A stretch of 6,625 nt of DNA, taken from the NCBI GenBank assembly GCA_910579495.1, contig CAJTVD010000104.1:3245-9869 (forward strand), in the 5' to 3' direction. This stretch comes from an uncultured Lachnospiraceae bacterium (GTDB taxonomy: Bacteria; Bacillota; Clostridia; Lachnospirales; Lachnospiraceae). The notes under the pieces are model-generated. The model was not told the origin of the DNA. It did no database searches and saw nothing but the letters and a program-made list of their open reading frames with translations. Position numbers and translations under genes: made by a program. Shown in pieces: positions 5,384 to 6,625 of the stretch (positions are counted from its first letter, which is position 1; the number at the start of each line of letters is the position of its first letter).

Positions 5384-6478
5384 CTATTGTTGCCTGTGGT
5401 TTTCTTTCAGCGCGGCAATTTCAGCCTGTAACCGGGCAATCTGGACCTGAGCCTCGGAAAGCTGGGATTCGGTGTGGTTGAGCCTGCCCTGGGCGTCGGA
5501 AAGCTGGGATTCGGTGTGGTTGAGCCTGCCCTGGGCGTCAGAAAGCTGGGATTCGGTGTGGTTGAGCCTGCCCTGGGCGTCAGAAAGCTGGGATTCGGTG
5601 TGGTTCAGCCTATCCTGGGTGTGGTTCAGCCTATCCTGGGTGTGGTTTAGCCTATCCTGGGTGTCGGCCAGCCTGCTTTGGGCGTTGGCCAGCCTGTTTT
5701 GGGTTTGGAGCAGTTCCTGGGCGGTGTGTTGTTGCTGATATTCCATGAAACATTGCGCGCGGTAAAATTCTTCTTGGGCTTCACATTGCAGGCGGATGTT
5801 TTCTTCGGCGCTTAACTGAAATAAGGTTTGGGAAGCTTCCCTGAAATATTCATTCTTAGTTGCCAGCATTTTGATTTCCTCCCATGTTGTGGCTTTGAAA
5901 AGTTTTGCCCATTGGTCAATAAGGTGCTGTTGGTCTTCAGCGGTTGCCATATGTATCTGGTTTAAGTCTAACACGGACAGGCGGAATTTGTCACTGTAAA
6001 TCATATGATTTTTTACATTCATAAGCTTATAGGTGGCATAAAATTCCGGATAGTGGGGAAAAAGGGTAAAATTCAGGAGGCCGATATGTATTACAGGCTT
6101 TGCCGCGGTATATTTCTGCCCTTTGTAAAGCTGGTCAAAACTTCGGCAGAGGTAGCTTAAAGAACGTTCTGCCCAGTTGCCTGCGTTTACCACCTGCATT
6201 TCCAGGTTGATGCTTACATGATTGTTGAGTATGACTTTTACATCAAGGAAAAATGTTTTTGTGCCCAGGGATACGCCAAGGGTAATGGGATTGGAGATAA
6301 CAGCAGAAGAAATTTTGGAAGGATTTAGATGGAGCAGGGAGGAGACCAGCCCTTTTAAGGCTTTGTTATTTTCCTGCATCAGCGCACGGAACAGGTAGTC
6401 GTTGGTCAGGCCATATTCCAGCGGGCCTGTGGCCTGGGGCAGGGTAGGGATGCGTTTAGATTGTTTTTTTTCAGACAT
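5384..6478 (-). CDS. Rpn-like PD-(D/E)XK nuclease-family protein with heptad-repeat coiled-coil tail
   Basis: The 364-aa product starts at ATG 6478 behind AAGGAGGT (6486-6493, 7 nt away). Residues 17-240 match the Rpn/PDDEXK_2 transposase-like nuclease family: GLTNDYLFRALM (23-34), FFLDVKV with D79, VSINLEMQV with E93 and Q95 (the family's usual Q in place of K), then the conserved WAERSLSYLCRSFDQLYKGQKY stretch (102-123) and the PVIHIGLLNF strand (128-137). Rpn proteins are DNA endonucleases linked to recombination and, in some cases, phage defence; catalytic residues look present, so it may be active. Residues about 250-342 are tandem heptads (ESQLSDAQGRLNHT and TQDRLNH units) predicting a long coiled coil for self-assembly. 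The final 20 residues continue as heptads without the repeat sequence. It is a lone gene, convergent to the sensing operon. Confidence 0.9.
   Translation of the reverse strand: MSEKKQSKRIPTLPQATGPLEYGLTNDYLFRALMQENNKALKGLVSSLLHLNPSKISSAVISNPITLGVSLGTKTFFLDVKVILNNHVSINLEMQVVNAGNWAERSLSYLCRSFDQLYKGQKYTAAKPVIHIGLLNFTLFPHYPEFYATYKLMNVKNHMIYSDKFRLSVLDLNQIHMATAEDQQHLIDQWAKLFKATTWEEIKMLATKNEYFREASQTLFQLSAEENIRLQCEAQEEFYRAQCFMEYQQQHTAQELLQTQNRLANAQSRLADTQDRLNHTQDRLNHTQDRLNHTESQLSDAQGRLNHTESQLSDAQGRLNHTESQLSDAQGRLNHTESQLSEAQVQIARLQAEIAALKENHRQQ
5455..5727 (-). repeat. In-frame tandem repeat: 13 units of 21 bp, including four 42-bp double units
   Basis: Near-identical 42-bp copies begin at 5455, 5497, 5539 and 5581; copies 1 and 2 are identical, copy 3 differs by one base, and copy 4 differs mainly in its second half. 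That second half matches the single 21-bp units at 5623-5643 and 5644-5664. Three degenerate 21-bp units follow (5665-5727). The 21-bp unit encodes seven residues, one coiled-coil heptad, so any change in copy number keeps the frame. The gradient from degenerate units (near the nuclease domain) to identical ones (toward the C-terminus) suggests recent expansion at the C-terminal side. Confidence 0.95.
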
Positions 6479-6625
6479 AGACAGAACCTCCTTGGGCGGG
6501 ATCTGGGACAGGTTCGTGGGTAAAAGTAAGAATATTGGGAAAATTTATGATAAAGATAAATGATAGATAAGTGGCTCTTCATGGGTGATGGTGGGTAAAA
6601 AACACCCACAACCCCAGTATTTATA
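6479..6625 (-). promoter_or_regulatory. Upstream region of the nuclease-like gene; promoter not resolved
   Basis: No gene is supported here. On the minus strand it contains the ribosome binding site AAGGAGGT (6493-6486) and an AT-rich tract at about 6530-6575 with three TTATC repeats, where the promoter probably lies; the best pair, TTATCT/TAAATT at 17 nt, is weak. An inverted repeat GTGGGT/ACCCAC with a 7-nt loop (6591-6609) lies further upstream and may be an operator or the end of a neighbouring unit. Confidence 0.4.

Noticed and set aside
5455..5727. Tandem repeats considered as a CRISPR array
   Set aside because: The units are contiguous without unique spacers and are translated in frame as coiled-coil heptads.
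5472..5738. Plus-strand open frame coding a repetitive Trp/Ser/Leu protein across the tandem repeat
   Set aside because: It is the opposite-strand image of the heptad repeat; a 21-bp repeat without stops keeps several frames open. No ribosome binding site or domain supports it.
6591..6609. GTGGGT/ACCCAC hairpin considered as a terminator
   Set aside because: The A/T run is in the loop, not after the stem, so the geometry is wrong for intrinsic termination.

Overview
The window reads as chromosome of a Gram-positive gut-type Firmicute, most likely a Lachnospiraceae member (Clostridium cluster XIVa). This is inferred from strong AGGAGG-type ribosome binding sites, a consensus sigma-A promoter, moderate GC, an AgrC/LytTR-type two-component pair, a MepA-like MATE pump and an Rpn/PD-(D/E)XK protein with a repetitive coiled-coil tail. 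I cannot name the species. I see no transposase with terminal repeats, tRNA, rRNA, CRISPR array or phage gene.

Layout. (1) Positions 1-1126, minus strand: a MarR-family repressor followed 27 nt later by a MATE drug/cation antiporter that runs off the left edge. Both are read from a perfect consensus promoter (TTGACA, 17 nt, TATAAT) built into a perfect 17-bp inverted repeat, a clear candidate for autoregulated, inducible efflux. (2) Positions 1127-1301: a short divergent gap with no gene. (3) Positions 1302-5277, plus strand: an uncharacterised 231-aa cytoplasmic-type protein, a terminator-like hairpin and a roughly 200-nt leader. Then comes a tight three-gene operon: a LytTR response regulator, an AgrC-like membrane histidine kinase (TTG start) and a 248-aa protein with a FliD-C-like segment, whose start overlaps the kinase stop (ATGA). 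(4) Positions 5316-5349: a strong hairpin terminator shared by the convergent genes. (5) Positions 5384-6478, minus strand: an Rpn-like PD-(D/E)XK nuclease-family protein with thirteen 21-bp (heptad) repeats encoding a C-terminal coiled coil. (6) Positions 6479-6625: the upstream region of that gene.

How the parts may work together. The kinase probably senses an extracellular signal, by analogy with AgrC a peptide, and phosphorylates Asp55 of the LytTR regulator. The two unknown proteins on either side of the pair are the best candidates for its output or signal pathway. No AgrB/AgrD-type peptide maker is visible, so the system either senses something else or depends on a signal encoded elsewhere. 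The most interesting objects are the module at 1302-5277, the promoter/operator architecture at 1077-1126, and the expandable heptad repeat in the nuclease-like gene.
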